This document shows, piece by piece, positions 56,225-64,000 of a stretch of DNA of 64,000 nt. This DNA comes from an uncultured Polaribacter sp. Its GTDB lineage: Bacteria; Bacteroidota; Bacteroidia; Flavobacteriales; Flavobacteriaceae. The notes under the pieces are model-generated. The model saw only the letters and a list, made by a program, of their open reading frames with translations. It did not search any database and was not told the DNA's origin. The first letter of the stretch is position 1; the number at the start of each line of letters is the position of its first letter. The stretch spans positions 90,406 to 154,405 of the forward strand of contig NZ_CANMVP010000010.1 in NCBI RefSeq assembly GCF_947501385.1. Direction: 5' to 3'. Made by a program: the position numbers and the translations under genes.

Positions 56225-57856
56225 TTAATGTTTCAGTTCGCTAAGTTTAATCGTGTACTCTTCCACTTTTTCGTTATCAATGCTCCATATTTCATAGCGC
56301 AGCGTTGAGTCGGGTAATTTGGTATTGAAAATCAGCTTACCAAACGAACATTTTTCGTTGTAGCACAAAATTCTTTCGGGGTCGTCGATACATACATGCG
56401 TGTGTGTATTTACAAGTTTCGAGCTTTCCAGCTCGTACAAAGGATAGCCATTTTCGCGTTCAATTTTCCATAAGTCGCTGCGGTGACGGTCGGCAGAAAG
56501 AAGCACAACGCCCTCTATTTTATTTTCGGCAAGGAAATCAAAAATCTCCTTGCGCTCTTTTTTGTAACCACGCCAAGTATCAAATCTCCCTGCCATACCA
56601 CTTTTTGCACCATAGGCCCAGGGAACGCTCGAAACAATTACTTTAAATGTTCCTTTTGATGCCAGCAGCTTCTCTTTTAACCAATTTAACTGAACTGGAC
56701 CCAACATTTGGGGATCCTTGATATTTCCATCAGCACTTGAGGGTTCGCGGTAGTAGCGGCAATCCAACATAAAGAAATCAACATCTGCCATTTGGAAATC
56801 ATACCATACGCCAGGATTTTCATCGCCACCACCGTAATAAGGATTTGCAAACTGATTTCGGAATACTTCATAAACCGGACGTTTCCATTCAGGAGTATCG
56901 ATTTCCTTTCCGCCAAATTCGTCATTATCCCCAAAATCGTGATCATCCCAAATTGAAAGGATTGGTGTTCTTGATGAAAAGTCACGAAACTCTGGCTTGC
57001 TTTGCCTACGATTATAACAATACCTTTGAATGTCTGGGTACTCCGGATAGTCGATGTAAACATTATCGCCCATCAATAGCATCGCATTTAGATTATGCGA
57101 ATCTAAAGTATTCCACATATAGGAATGCCAGGGAATGTAAGCACCACCACCACCAAAAGCTATGGCAAACTCATTGGCCTGCCCTTCAACTGGTTGTGTT
57201 TTAAATTTATAAATTTTGTTTTGAATTTTACCTTCAATTTTAACCTTATAAAAATATGTGGTATTCGCTATAAGTCCTTCAATATCAAGCTTAGCAGAAA
57301 ACTCTGTAGATTTTTCGGTTTGTACTTCTTTTGATAAAATCTCCTTTTCAAAAGTTTCATTTTCACTTAAAACAATCTGACCTTTTAATGCCTGAAATGT
57401 TCGTAACCAAATTTTTGCAGTCCTAGATGTAGTATGGCCAACCATTGGTCCGTGTACGATTAGTTTTCCCTTTTTTTTGATAAAATTGCTGAACGCTGGA
57501 AACTTATTTAAAGAAACAAGCATTTCGAGAGGTGCTTGGTATCGGTCGATACTTAGTCCCAAATCCAATGATTTTTTAACTTGGACCATAGTCGAATCTG
57601 CATTTCCTATTTTTGCAAAAGCAAGTGCTTTTACAAAGCAAGCTTCTGCGTCAATATCTTGTTTATTGGCATGGTCAATGGCTACTTTTGGATTTCCTTC
57701 GTCTATCTTAATCAAATATTTTGTTATGCCAGATTTACGTGTGTACCAATCCGCATCATTTTGTGTGTATTGCAATTCGAGTTTGCTTTCCTGCTTTTTT
57801 GTTTGACAATTAATAAACAAGAATCCTATTAACGTTAAAAAGAAAATATTCTTCAT
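56225..57856 (-). CDS. PhoD-like metallophosphoesterase lipoprotein
   Basis: A 543-residue lipoprotein; lipid Cys17 in LFINCQTK. An N-terminal Ig-like part (~125-225; SRTAKIWLRTF, NTTYFYKVKIEG) is followed by the metallophosphoesterase core: LLMGDNVYIDYPEYPD, SIWDDHDFGDNDEFGG, FFMLDCRYYREP, VIVSSVPWAY and VLLSADRHRSDLW, with metal-binding Asp/His residues as in PhoD enzymes. It may act on phosphate- or possibly sulfate-linked groups, or on teichoic-like material; position within a sulfatase/esterase operon hints at a role on the glycan. The base composition looks GC-richer than in 25000-55000. 32 bases from the SASA esterase. Confidence 0.85.
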   Translation of the reverse strand: MKNIFFLTLIGFLFINCQTKKQESKLELQYTQNDADWYTRKSGITKYLIKIDEGNPKVAIDHANKQDIDAEACFVKALAFAKIGNADSTMVQVKKSLDLGLSIDRYQAPLEMLVSLNKFPAFSNFIKKKGKLIVHGPMVGHTTSRTAKIWLRTFQALKGQIVLSENETFEKEILSKEVQTEKSTEFSAKLDIEGLIANTTYFYKVKIEGKIQNKIYKFKTQPVEGQANEFAIAFGGGGAYIPWHSYMWNTLDSHNLNAMLLMGDNVYIDYPEYPDIQRYCYNRRQSKPEFRDFSSRTPILSIWDDHDFGDNDEFGGKEIDTPEWKRPVYEVFRNQFANPYYGGGDENPGVWYDFQMADVDFFMLDCRYYREPSSADGNIKDPQMLGPVQLNWLKEKLLASKGTFKVIVSSVPWAYGAKSGMAGRFDTWRGYKKERKEIFDFLAENKIEGVVLLSADRHRSDLWKIERENGYPLYELESSKLVNTHTHVCIDDPERILCYNEKCSFGKLIFNTKLPDSTLRYEIWSIDNEKVEEYTIKLSELKH

Positions 57857-57888
57857 AAAAAATATATTTAAATAATTTTAGTAAAACT

Positions 57889-59415
57889 TTACTCTCCATA
57901 AAAAACCTTGTCCCAGTCATCTGTCCTAAAAGGGAGCGCAGGTAAACCTTGTTTGTTATAAATTGTAGCATTCGCATTGTTTGCCCAGTTATAACGTGCT
58001 GCTACTGGATGCTCCACCTTTGACGAGCTTAATTGAATTTTATTCCCATCCTGCTTAACCTTAGCTGGATAGAAAATTTTATTTTCACCAGCAATATGTA
58101 ACCCCCAAATTCCGCCAATTGCAGCGGATAATAAATACAATTCGGAACCCGGTGTTTCAATTTGAAGAACCATACTTTTGCCTTCGTTTTTATATGAACT
58201 TAAAAAAGGGACAGCGTAAACAACATCTGGTTTATTGTACGTTTTATGTAAGGCAATTAAAGATAAGCGGCGACCAACTTCCTTTTTATGCGGCGGATGA
58301 ATATCATAAAATGCACCTATGTCTTGTGTAGCCGCAACCCCAGTATTTGGAAGCTTTAATGCTTCACACTGAGCCTCTACAATTTTTGGCATCCCAAATG
58401 GCATCCCATATTTATCATCGTAATCGTAGGGAGGAATTTGCACAAAATAAAATGGAAAATCGCCAATACCCCATTGCTTTCGCCAACTTGTTATCATACT
58501 AGGGAATACTGTTCTATAATCTTCCCAATATGGAACGTTTGCTTCGCCTTGATACCAAATGGCGCCTTTTATGATGTAGTTGGTTAGCGGTGAAATCATA
58601 CCATTATACAATACCGATAACTTTCTGTATTTATTCTTAAGCCGGTCAACACTTTCTGGTATATAGGGAAATTCCGATATAAGTCCACTTTTAAAATCAT
58701 TTAATGCGCTGTCGTAGTCATCTTTATCTTTTTGAAAGGATGTTTCAAAATTTTTATACTTTTCACGTAATCCTTCATGGATTCCTGATTTTGGTATCCA
58801 TGCCTCTGCGGGTGTTCCTCCTCTGGATGATTGAATTAAACCAAACGGGACAGACAAATTTTCGTGAAGTATCTGTGCATAAAAATACCCTACTGCCGAA
58901 AATTTAAACACGGTTTCTGGGTTGCATATCACCCATTTCCCCTGGCAATTGTTAAGTGGAATTCCTGAAGCAACTGTAGCAACTTTAAACATGCGTATGT
59001 TCGGGTAATTTGCTTTTTTAGCTTCTTCCCAAAAATTGATAATTGGTTTTTGCCCGTTACGAAGGCCTAATTCCCTTTCCATGTTCGACTGTCCCGAACA
59101 AACCCAAACCTCACCAAACACAATATTTTCGATAGTTTGTTGTGTAGATCCTGTTACTTTTATGCTACCTGTTTTTCCAGCTTTTGGTGTTGTAATATGT
59201 ATCAGCCAATTGCCCTCTTTATCGGTAATGGTTTGCGACTGTTTCCCCCACGATGGATTAACGGCTACTTTTTGTCCAGGTGTGTCCCAACCCCATATTT
59301 TTACTTCGGCAGACTGTTGCAAACACATATTGTCGGATAAAATGTCCGGTAACTTTGTTTGTGCGCTTAACCCGATTGTAGCTAAAAGAAATAGTTTAGT
59401 AGCTAGAAGTTTCAT
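57889..59415 (-). CDS. Sialate O-acetylesterase-type (SASA) esterase
   Basis: A 508-residue exported enzyme; signal peptide residues 1-19 (ends LSAQ). GEVWVCSGQSNME with nucleophile Ser110, SSRGGTPAEAWIP, KGAIWYQGEAN and the DIHPPHKKEVG segment (catalytic Asp/His near residue 370) are typical of the SASA family (also used for CE20-type esterases). It removes acetyl groups from sugar hydroxyls. Here it probably deacetylates oligosaccharides, complementing the alpha/beta-hydrolases at 35723 and 60829. 160 bases from the TIM-barrel gene upstream. Confidence 0.9.
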   Translation of the reverse strand: MKLLATKLFLLATIGLSAQTKLPDILSDNMCLQQSAEVKIWGWDTPGQKVAVNPSWGKQSQTITDKEGNWLIHITTPKAGKTGSIKVTGSTQQTIENIVFGEVWVCSGQSNMERELGLRNGQKPIINFWEEAKKANYPNIRMFKVATVASGIPLNNCQGKWVICNPETVFKFSAVGYFYAQILHENLSVPFGLIQSSRGGTPAEAWIPKSGIHEGLREKYKNFETSFQKDKDDYDSALNDFKSGLISEFPYIPESVDRLKNKYRKLSVLYNGMISPLTNYIIKGAIWYQGEANVPYWEDYRTVFPSMITSWRKQWGIGDFPFYFVQIPPYDYDDKYGMPFGMPKIVEAQCEALKLPNTGVAATQDIGAFYDIHPPHKKEVGRRLSLIALHKTYNKPDVVYAVPFLSSYKNEGKSMVLQIETPGSELYLLSAAIGGIWGLHIAGENKIFYPAKVKQDGNKIQLSSSKVEHPVAARYNWANNANATIYNKQGLPALPFRTDDWDKVFYGE

Positions 59416-59575
59416 TTATCTCCTTATTCTATTTTGATTATTTGTCATGTTAAATTTGTAATTCTTAATTAATGAAATAGAATCATAATTTAATAGCTAT
59501 TTTTTTATAAAAGTCATTAAATACCAGTGTTTTAGGTATAAATGATCTTTACGATTATTCGTTTACGGGCAACAG

Positions 59576-60817
59576 TTAATCTTTAGCTTTTGTTTCTCCA
59601 ACTAATTTTGCTCCTGCAGGTCTTTTATATGGAATATAATCAGGCATCGGCTTCATTCTTAATCTCCTGTCAATTTCCTTCATAATATCCATTTCGTCTT
59701 TTGTCATAGCCCCATTTGTTTGAGTATTTCCCCAGGTAATGGCACAACCCCCATCAGTTAAAGTCCGAACAAAACGATAGGCCTGTTCTACATCAAACAC
59801 CAAATTAGCCCTTGGACTTGTCCATTTCATGCGCATTGGCATCCAAGCGTGTTTTATAGTATGTTTGGTTGGATCATAACTAGCCATTGCGTCTACTATT
59901 TCAGGAAATGTAAACTCTTCATATGCCCATGAATTAGGTGGAGCTCCCCAAGCCAGAGGAGTTGGGTGACCGGAAGTAAAATCAACATAAGAACTATTTA
60001 AATTAAACGATCTTATTTTATATTTTCTACCATCTGGGTCATTTGTCCCGTCTGAATCCACTTCCAAATCATCTCCATTTTTATCTTTAAAATACTTTGA
60101 TTTATTTGAGCTCTCATTTTCCACTATGCCGTTAGAAGCTATCATAACAGATGGGTCTACCTCTCGAATCATATCAATAAAATCTGTTAATTCTCCAGCA
60201 ATTCCCCCTACATGATCTAACCAATAGCCATCTGCCAAACCTTTAAACCTTTCGATAAATCCTTTGCATAAAGTTCGGTAGGCCAACCCTTCATCACCAT
60301 CAAACTTTGCGTTGTAATAGTTTTCCCAAGCTGCCTTATATTCCGCATTATTTCTTGTACCCGACCTTGCCGAAGGACCGTCCGTAGCGATGTAGAGAAT
60401 TACTTTTTTTCCTCCCTTATGTAATATATCAATGACATCCAAAATGATTTTTTCGTTTTCAGGAGAGGGCACAAATTCAGGATGGATTTCCTTGGCGATA
60501 TCTACATAAGGATTATCCCTTAAGGTAAACCAATAGCCATGGGCACGATGCGTGAAATTTGTAAATACATGACCAACTGTTGGGAGATTGTCCACAATAT
60601 TCTGTGCCCCTTTTACCCAATCGCTATATGAACTGGCTTTATCTAATTCTACACCACCTTCAACGATAAGGCGAACTCCCCAAGAACCCATAAGCGAGTT
60701 TTTTTCGGAACTGGTTTGAGCACTGATATTTATAATTGCCAAAGCAAAAATCATTGTAATCAGATGTGGTTTCATATTTTTAAAATTTTTAGTGAATAAA
60801 ATGTATACTCGTTTCAT
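59576..60817 (-). CDS. Exported single-domain TIM-barrel enzyme (same family as 25105/28040)
   Basis: A 413-residue protein. The signal is best read from the internal ATG at residue 15 (MKPHLITMIFALAIINISAQ), so the first 14 residues may not be translated. Landmarks: MGSWGVRLIV, HKGGKKVILYIA, DGYWLDHVGG (Asp201), YVDFTSGH (Asp279), YEEFTFP (Glu300/301), WMPMRMKW and LTDGGCAITW. It lacks the Ig, fucolectin and T9SS domains of its larger relatives, so it should be periplasmic and act on imported oligosaccharides. It shows that the catalytic domain is complete in about 390 residues. It is 11 bases behind the alpha/beta-hydrolase. Confidence 0.75.
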   Translation of the reverse strand: MKRVYILFTKNFKNMKPHLITMIFALAIINISAQTSSEKNSLMGSWGVRLIVEGGVELDKASSYSDWVKGAQNIVDNLPTVGHVFTNFTHRAHGYWFTLRDNPYVDIAKEIHPEFVPSPENEKIILDVIDILHKGGKKVILYIATDGPSARSGTRNNAEYKAAWENYYNAKFDGDEGLAYRTLCKGFIERFKGLADGYWLDHVGGIAGELTDFIDMIREVDPSVMIASNGIVENESSNKSKYFKDKNGDDLEVDSDGTNDPDGRKYKIRSFNLNSSYVDFTSGHPTPLAWGAPPNSWAYEEFTFPEIVDAMASYDPTKHTIKHAWMPMRMKWTSPRANLVFDVEQAYRFVRTLTDGGCAITWGNTQTNGAMTKDEMDIMKEIDRRLRMKPMPDYIPYKRPAGAKLVGETKAKD

Positions 60818-60828
60818 TGGTTTATAGT

Positions 60829-62094
60829 TTATTTATCATTTATTTCGACTAAACTTGAAGAAATTATATGACCACGCGAATCCTTTAGATTCACATAATA
60901 CGTCATTGCTGTTTCGGGCAGTTGAGCCTCCACTTTATTATTGGAAGCACTCACTTTGGCCTGGATACTTAGCCAAGGGCCAGGTCTTGAATGCTTTGAT
61001 TCTGGATTAAGCTTCCGGTATGTTAGCTTTTCATTCAAATAATAGACTGTTGCTTCCTTGATTGGAAACTTTGATTCGTAAACTAACCTTACATTTCGTT
61101 GTGAGGGTTGCTTGATAATACGTCCTAATCCAGTATCTTTTCCTTTTAATATTTGGTCTGCAAAAGCATAAATTTCTGGGACTTCTTTTGGGTTCCAACC
61201 TGCACCATGACCGTGTTTCATTCCCTGATGGATGGTAAGGAAGGCACGATCGCTGGTAGTTTTAAAAGAACGTGATGTGATATTGATGGAAAAGTGCCCA
61301 TCGCTATCGCCATTGACCCAAAGTGTTGGCACCGAACCTGTAGAAAACTGGTGTGATGGATCCCAAAATTTCTTTTTCTCAATAAAGTCAAGAGTGCTAT
61401 TCCCATGTTCTCCAAAATGCCCTTTTGATTCGTAAAGATATCCTGCACCATAAACAGGTATTGCACATTTTAATCTTGTGTCTAGTCCAGACATCAGACT
61501 ACTTAAAATTCCACCCCATGAAATGCCTGTAATCCCGATGCGATCGGGATCCACTTCCTCCAACGATTCTAGAAGCGAATGCCCTATCATGATATCAGAA
61601 ACGGCATGATACATCCACTGTTCGTTTAATGGTAAATCAACATCATCAAATCGACCAACACGGGAAGGTCCACTATATTCATGAGGCAATTTTCCTTTCC
61701 CATTTTCATCGGGCATGTGTCCTTCCAGGCTCATTGAAATGGCAGCATATCCCCGATCGTTCCATAGTTTTACCCACTCGTGGAAAGCTTTGCCTCCCCC
61801 TCCGTGGACCAATATCATGGCGGGCAGGGGTTTATCACTTTTGGGAATACCCAAATAAGCAAAAGCCCTAGTGGGTTTTCCTTTATACGGTAGGGTTTCG
61901 TAAAACAAGGCTTTTATATCCCCTTGATTTTTGGTGGGTTCCCAATAGATTTGAGGTGTTTGGTACACCCTACTGTCAAGTAATTCAATCAGTGGTTTTT
62001 CCACTGACTGTGCATTTAAAATAGCACTAAAAAGCACAAAACCTATACGGGTTAAGATGCTCATCTGTTTGTCTATATTCGTTAGTTTTACCAT
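60829..62094 (-). CDS. Alpha/beta-hydrolase (acetyl-xylan-esterase-like), single-domain
   Basis: A 421-residue exported esterase-like protein; signal region residues ~12-29 (ends LNAQ). LPAMILVHGGGGKAFHEWV, DRIGITGISWGG with Ser192, VNGDSDGHFSI (acid) and KHGHGAGW (His) define the fold and triad. It is a paralog of the secreted esterase at 35723-37603 without fucolectin or sorting domains, so it probably acts in the periplasm. Its ATG overlaps the stop of the GH29 gene upstream (TAATG), a sign of translational coupling. Confidence 0.85.
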   Translation of the reverse strand: MVKLTNIDKQMSILTRIGFVLFSAILNAQSVEKPLIELLDSRVYQTPQIYWEPTKNQGDIKALFYETLPYKGKPTRAFAYLGIPKSDKPLPAMILVHGGGGKAFHEWVKLWNDRGYAAISMSLEGHMPDENGKGKLPHEYSGPSRVGRFDDVDLPLNEQWMYHAVSDIMIGHSLLESLEEVDPDRIGITGISWGGILSSLMSGLDTRLKCAIPVYGAGYLYESKGHFGEHGNSTLDFIEKKKFWDPSHQFSTGSVPTLWVNGDSDGHFSINITSRSFKTTSDRAFLTIHQGMKHGHGAGWNPKEVPEIYAFADQILKGKDTGLGRIIKQPSQRNVRLVYESKFPIKEATVYYLNEKLTYRKLNPESKHSRPGPWLSIQAKVSASNNKVEAQLPETAMTYYVNLKDSRGHIISSSLVEINDK

Positions 62095-63902
62095 TATTCT
62101 ACAGGAACCAATTCTATTCCTTTAAATTTGTACCTACTGCTCATTCCTATGGTTTCTTTGGGGTATGCTGCTATTTTATAGATTCCTTTTTTGCTGAAAT
62201 TGATGTTTCCAGCTTGTTTCTTTTTTAGCATCCTGCCTTTTTCTCCTTTTGCGTTAAGCTCCAACGTATCGTTTGCCACAATTAGGTTATAGGTAAACCC
62301 ATTGTTTCCAGTATCTTCACTCACAACGTTAAAATCACCGGGTTTTGTAACATTTACTGTCCATATTAACCCTTGTTTTGTACTCTCTCCCCAACGATAG
62401 GTCACTTTTTCTTCATAGTCATAGCTTATCCGTCTAATGGCAAATTCAGATTTTGCAACAGGCAAATTAATGGTACCGTTTTGTTTTTGTTGAAGGGTTT
62501 CATCAATCACCTTAGCTTCATCGTCCTCAATCTCCAATACCACCACAGTTACCCTTGGCTGCCACAATTCTTCTGGAACAGTGATATTTAATACAGCACC
62601 ATCTTGATTAAACACTAGTGATTGCTTTGATGGATCGGCCAAACAATAAGCGTTGTTTACTTTAGATAAAAGACCGGTAAGTTCAAGCTGATTGTCATCC
62701 ATATCCTTGATATAAAGATATACCTTTCCTGGTTTGCTGGTAATGGCATAGGGAGGAAACTTTAGCGGACTGGGATCTGCACCATAAATGGTCTCTCCAT
62801 TTACTTTCAGCCAGTCACCAATTGCCGCGATACTGTTTACCTGCGATTGCGGTATCGTCCCATCGGGTCGTGGGGCAACATTTAGCAAGTAAACCCCTCC
62901 ATTTCCCACAATACGGCAGAGGCTATAAATAAAATCGCTGTATGCTGCCGAACGGTCGTTTTCGCCTCCATAGGAAGTATACCCCCAGCCCCGTTCAGTA
63001 ATCGATTCGTGCGTTTGCCATGGAACTTTCAAGTCGGAAAGCCAGGTCGCTTTGCTTACACTTGGTGTTTTTCCATTATCGATTGAAACCTCAAAATGAC
63101 CATAACCTTGCCCTAATCTTGAATTCACCAATGCTCCAGGTTGGTTCTTTTTCACCATATCCATCATCAACTGGCACTTTTCATCATCCATTTGAAGCGG
63201 TGTATCGAACCAAATCATAAAAATATCACCATAGTTGCTAGTGAGTTCTTCTACTTGCATCACCGCTTTTTCGTTGAAATACGTGTTAAATTCATCCTGA
63301 GGTTTAAACCTGCTGCCAAAATCCCAGCTATTTCCAGCACCCCCTTTTTCATGCCAATCCTGACTTTGGGAATAATAGAATCCCAATTTCATATCTCGTG
63401 CTGCACATTCTTCTGATAATTCCTTGAGAACATCTCGTTTAAAACCTGCGAAATCGACCAGATTATACGGATGTTTAGAATCATACATAGCAAAACCATC
63501 GTGATGCTTAGCTGTAATTACTATAAATTTCATGCCTGCATTTTCGGCAATATCAACCCAATCGGAAGCATTAAATTTCATCGGTTTGAATTTACCTGCA
63601 GCCTCTCTTTCATAGTCCTTTACGGATATCTTTGCGCGGTTCATAATCCATTCTGCGGCAACTTCTTCTCCGTCCCAAATTCCTTCAAGCTGCGCATAAG
63701 GCCCCCAATGCACAAACATTCCAAATTTGTCTTCATATAACTTTTTCATATTCGCCCTTATTTCAGGCGTATAGGCCGAAACATCTGTTTTACCAAAATC
63801 AACTTTTCCCGAAGTTTCAGTAATATAATCTATAGCATTGTTTTCTATTTTTTTGTTTTTACAGCTCATTTGCACCAAAAACAAAATAATAAGTACAGAC
63901 AT
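62094..63902 (-). CDS. GH29 alpha-L-fucosidase, lipoprotein-type
   Basis: A 602-residue enzyme. KFGMFVHWGPYAQ (~59-71), KHHDGFAMYDS (HH at 133-134), GFYYSQSQDW, and MIWFDTPLQ with nucleophile Asp233 define GH29; a ~150-residue beta-rich C-terminus follows. The N-terminus has a lipoprotein-like Cys14 (LVQMSCKNKK); translation may begin up to ten codons upstream, where IKFQKSL would give a better signal. It is the first gene of the 63902-52943 operon. The domain order matches 11821-13614. The base composition looks GC-richer than in the central part of the window. Confidence 0.94.
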   Translation of the reverse strand: MSVLIILFLVQMSCKNKKIENNAIDYITETSGKVDFGKTDVSAYTPEIRANMKKLYEDKFGMFVHWGPYAQLEGIWDGEEVAAEWIMNRAKISVKDYEREAAGKFKPMKFNASDWVDIAENAGMKFIVITAKHHDGFAMYDSKHPYNLVDFAGFKRDVLKELSEECAARDMKLGFYYSQSQDWHEKGGAGNSWDFGSRFKPQDEFNTYFNEKAVMQVEELTSNYGDIFMIWFDTPLQMDDEKCQLMMDMVKKNQPGALVNSRLGQGYGHFEVSIDNGKTPSVSKATWLSDLKVPWQTHESITERGWGYTSYGGENDRSAAYSDFIYSLCRIVGNGGVYLLNVAPRPDGTIPQSQVNSIAAIGDWLKVNGETIYGADPSPLKFPPYAITSKPGKVYLYIKDMDDNQLELTGLLSKVNNAYCLADPSKQSLVFNQDGAVLNITVPEELWQPRVTVVVLEIEDDEAKVIDETLQQKQNGTINLPVAKSEFAIRRISYDYEEKVTYRWGESTKQGLIWTVNVTKPGDFNVVSEDTGNNGFTYNLIVANDTLELNAKGEKGRMLKKKQAGNINFSKKGIYKIAAYPKETIGMSSRYKFKGIELVPVE

Positions 63903-63932
63903 TAATGACTTTTGAAATTTAATTTTATTGAG

Positions 63933-64000
63933 TTATACGTTTAGCTTCTGTTTTATTAATTTTTGATATACTGGCTTTTCTTCAACCATCCTACAAATCG
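63933..64000 (-). CDS. C-terminal fragment of an unidentified gene (partial)
   Basis: The last 68 bases of the window read on the minus strand as an open frame ending EKPVYQKLIKQKLNV with TAA at 63933-63935. It is 31 bases upstream of the GH29 start and in the same orientation, so it is probably the end of the preceding operon gene. Too short to identify. Confidence 0.3.
   Translation of the reverse strand, partial: ICRMVEEKPVYQKLIKQKLNV

Noticed and set aside
1..64000. CRISPR arrays, tRNA/rRNA genes, prophage or conjugation genes
   Set aside because: No regularly spaced repeats, cloverleaf-like segments, integrase or capsid/transfer genes were seen. The only mobile-element trace is the transposase scrap at 38135-38311.

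Overview
The window is a dense carbohydrate-degradation region from a marine Bacteroidota, most likely Flavobacteriaceae. The basis is low G+C, two SusC/SusD outer-membrane uptake pairs, type IX secretion (T9SS) C-terminal sorting domains (YPNP start, KxxKK-type end), many lipoproteins, and A-rich spacers. I see no rRNA, tRNA, CRISPR array, phage module or transcription factor.

Layout. (1) 1-4394, minus: a cut sulfatase, a paralogous sulfatase and a frameshifted TIM-barrel glycosidase-like gene. (2) 5140-14807, plus: a T9SS-exported protein, SusC, SusD, a GH29 alpha-L-fucosidase and an intact TIM-barrel paralog. (3) 14953-22942, minus: three sulfatases, a DUF1080 protein and two ThuA-like proteins in one tight operon. 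(4) 23421-24749, plus: a GH29 gene broken by an in-frame TAG. (5) 25105-38311, minus: five large T9SS-secreted proteins, four carrying a fucolectin-like domain, interleaved with relics of lost sorting domains and a transposase scrap. (6) 38501-44661, minus: a TIM-barrel paralog, two stop-interrupted sulfatases and a five-bladed-propeller glycosidase. (7) 44943-52515, minus: a SusC (with STN domain)/SusD operon plus two surface lipoproteins. (8) 52943-63902, minus: GH29, alpha/beta-hydrolase, TIM-barrel enzyme, SASA esterase, PhoD-like phosphoesterase, sulfatase and an unassigned enzyme.

Three GH29 genes, eight class S1 sulfatases (six without an internal stop, one of these cut by the edge), fucolectin-like domains and two kinds of esterase together suggest a sulfated, probably O-acetylated, fucose-rich glycan such as algal fucoidan or sulfated fucan. 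The likely flow is: T9SS-secreted endo-enzymes cut the polymer, SusC/D imports oligosaccharides, esterases and sulfatases strip substituents, and GH29 releases fucose. The substrate is inferred, not shown.

The most unusual observations are: (a) a four-member TIM-barrel family with a shared fingerprint that I cannot assign to a known GH family; (b) fucolectin-plus-sorting-domain cassettes shuffled between unrelated catalytic domains; (c) decayed sorting-domain relics in the leaders of intact genes, recording earlier genes deleted between promoter and next gene; (d) four separately disrupted genes, each with an intact paralog nearby; (e) a repeated upstream regulatory block.
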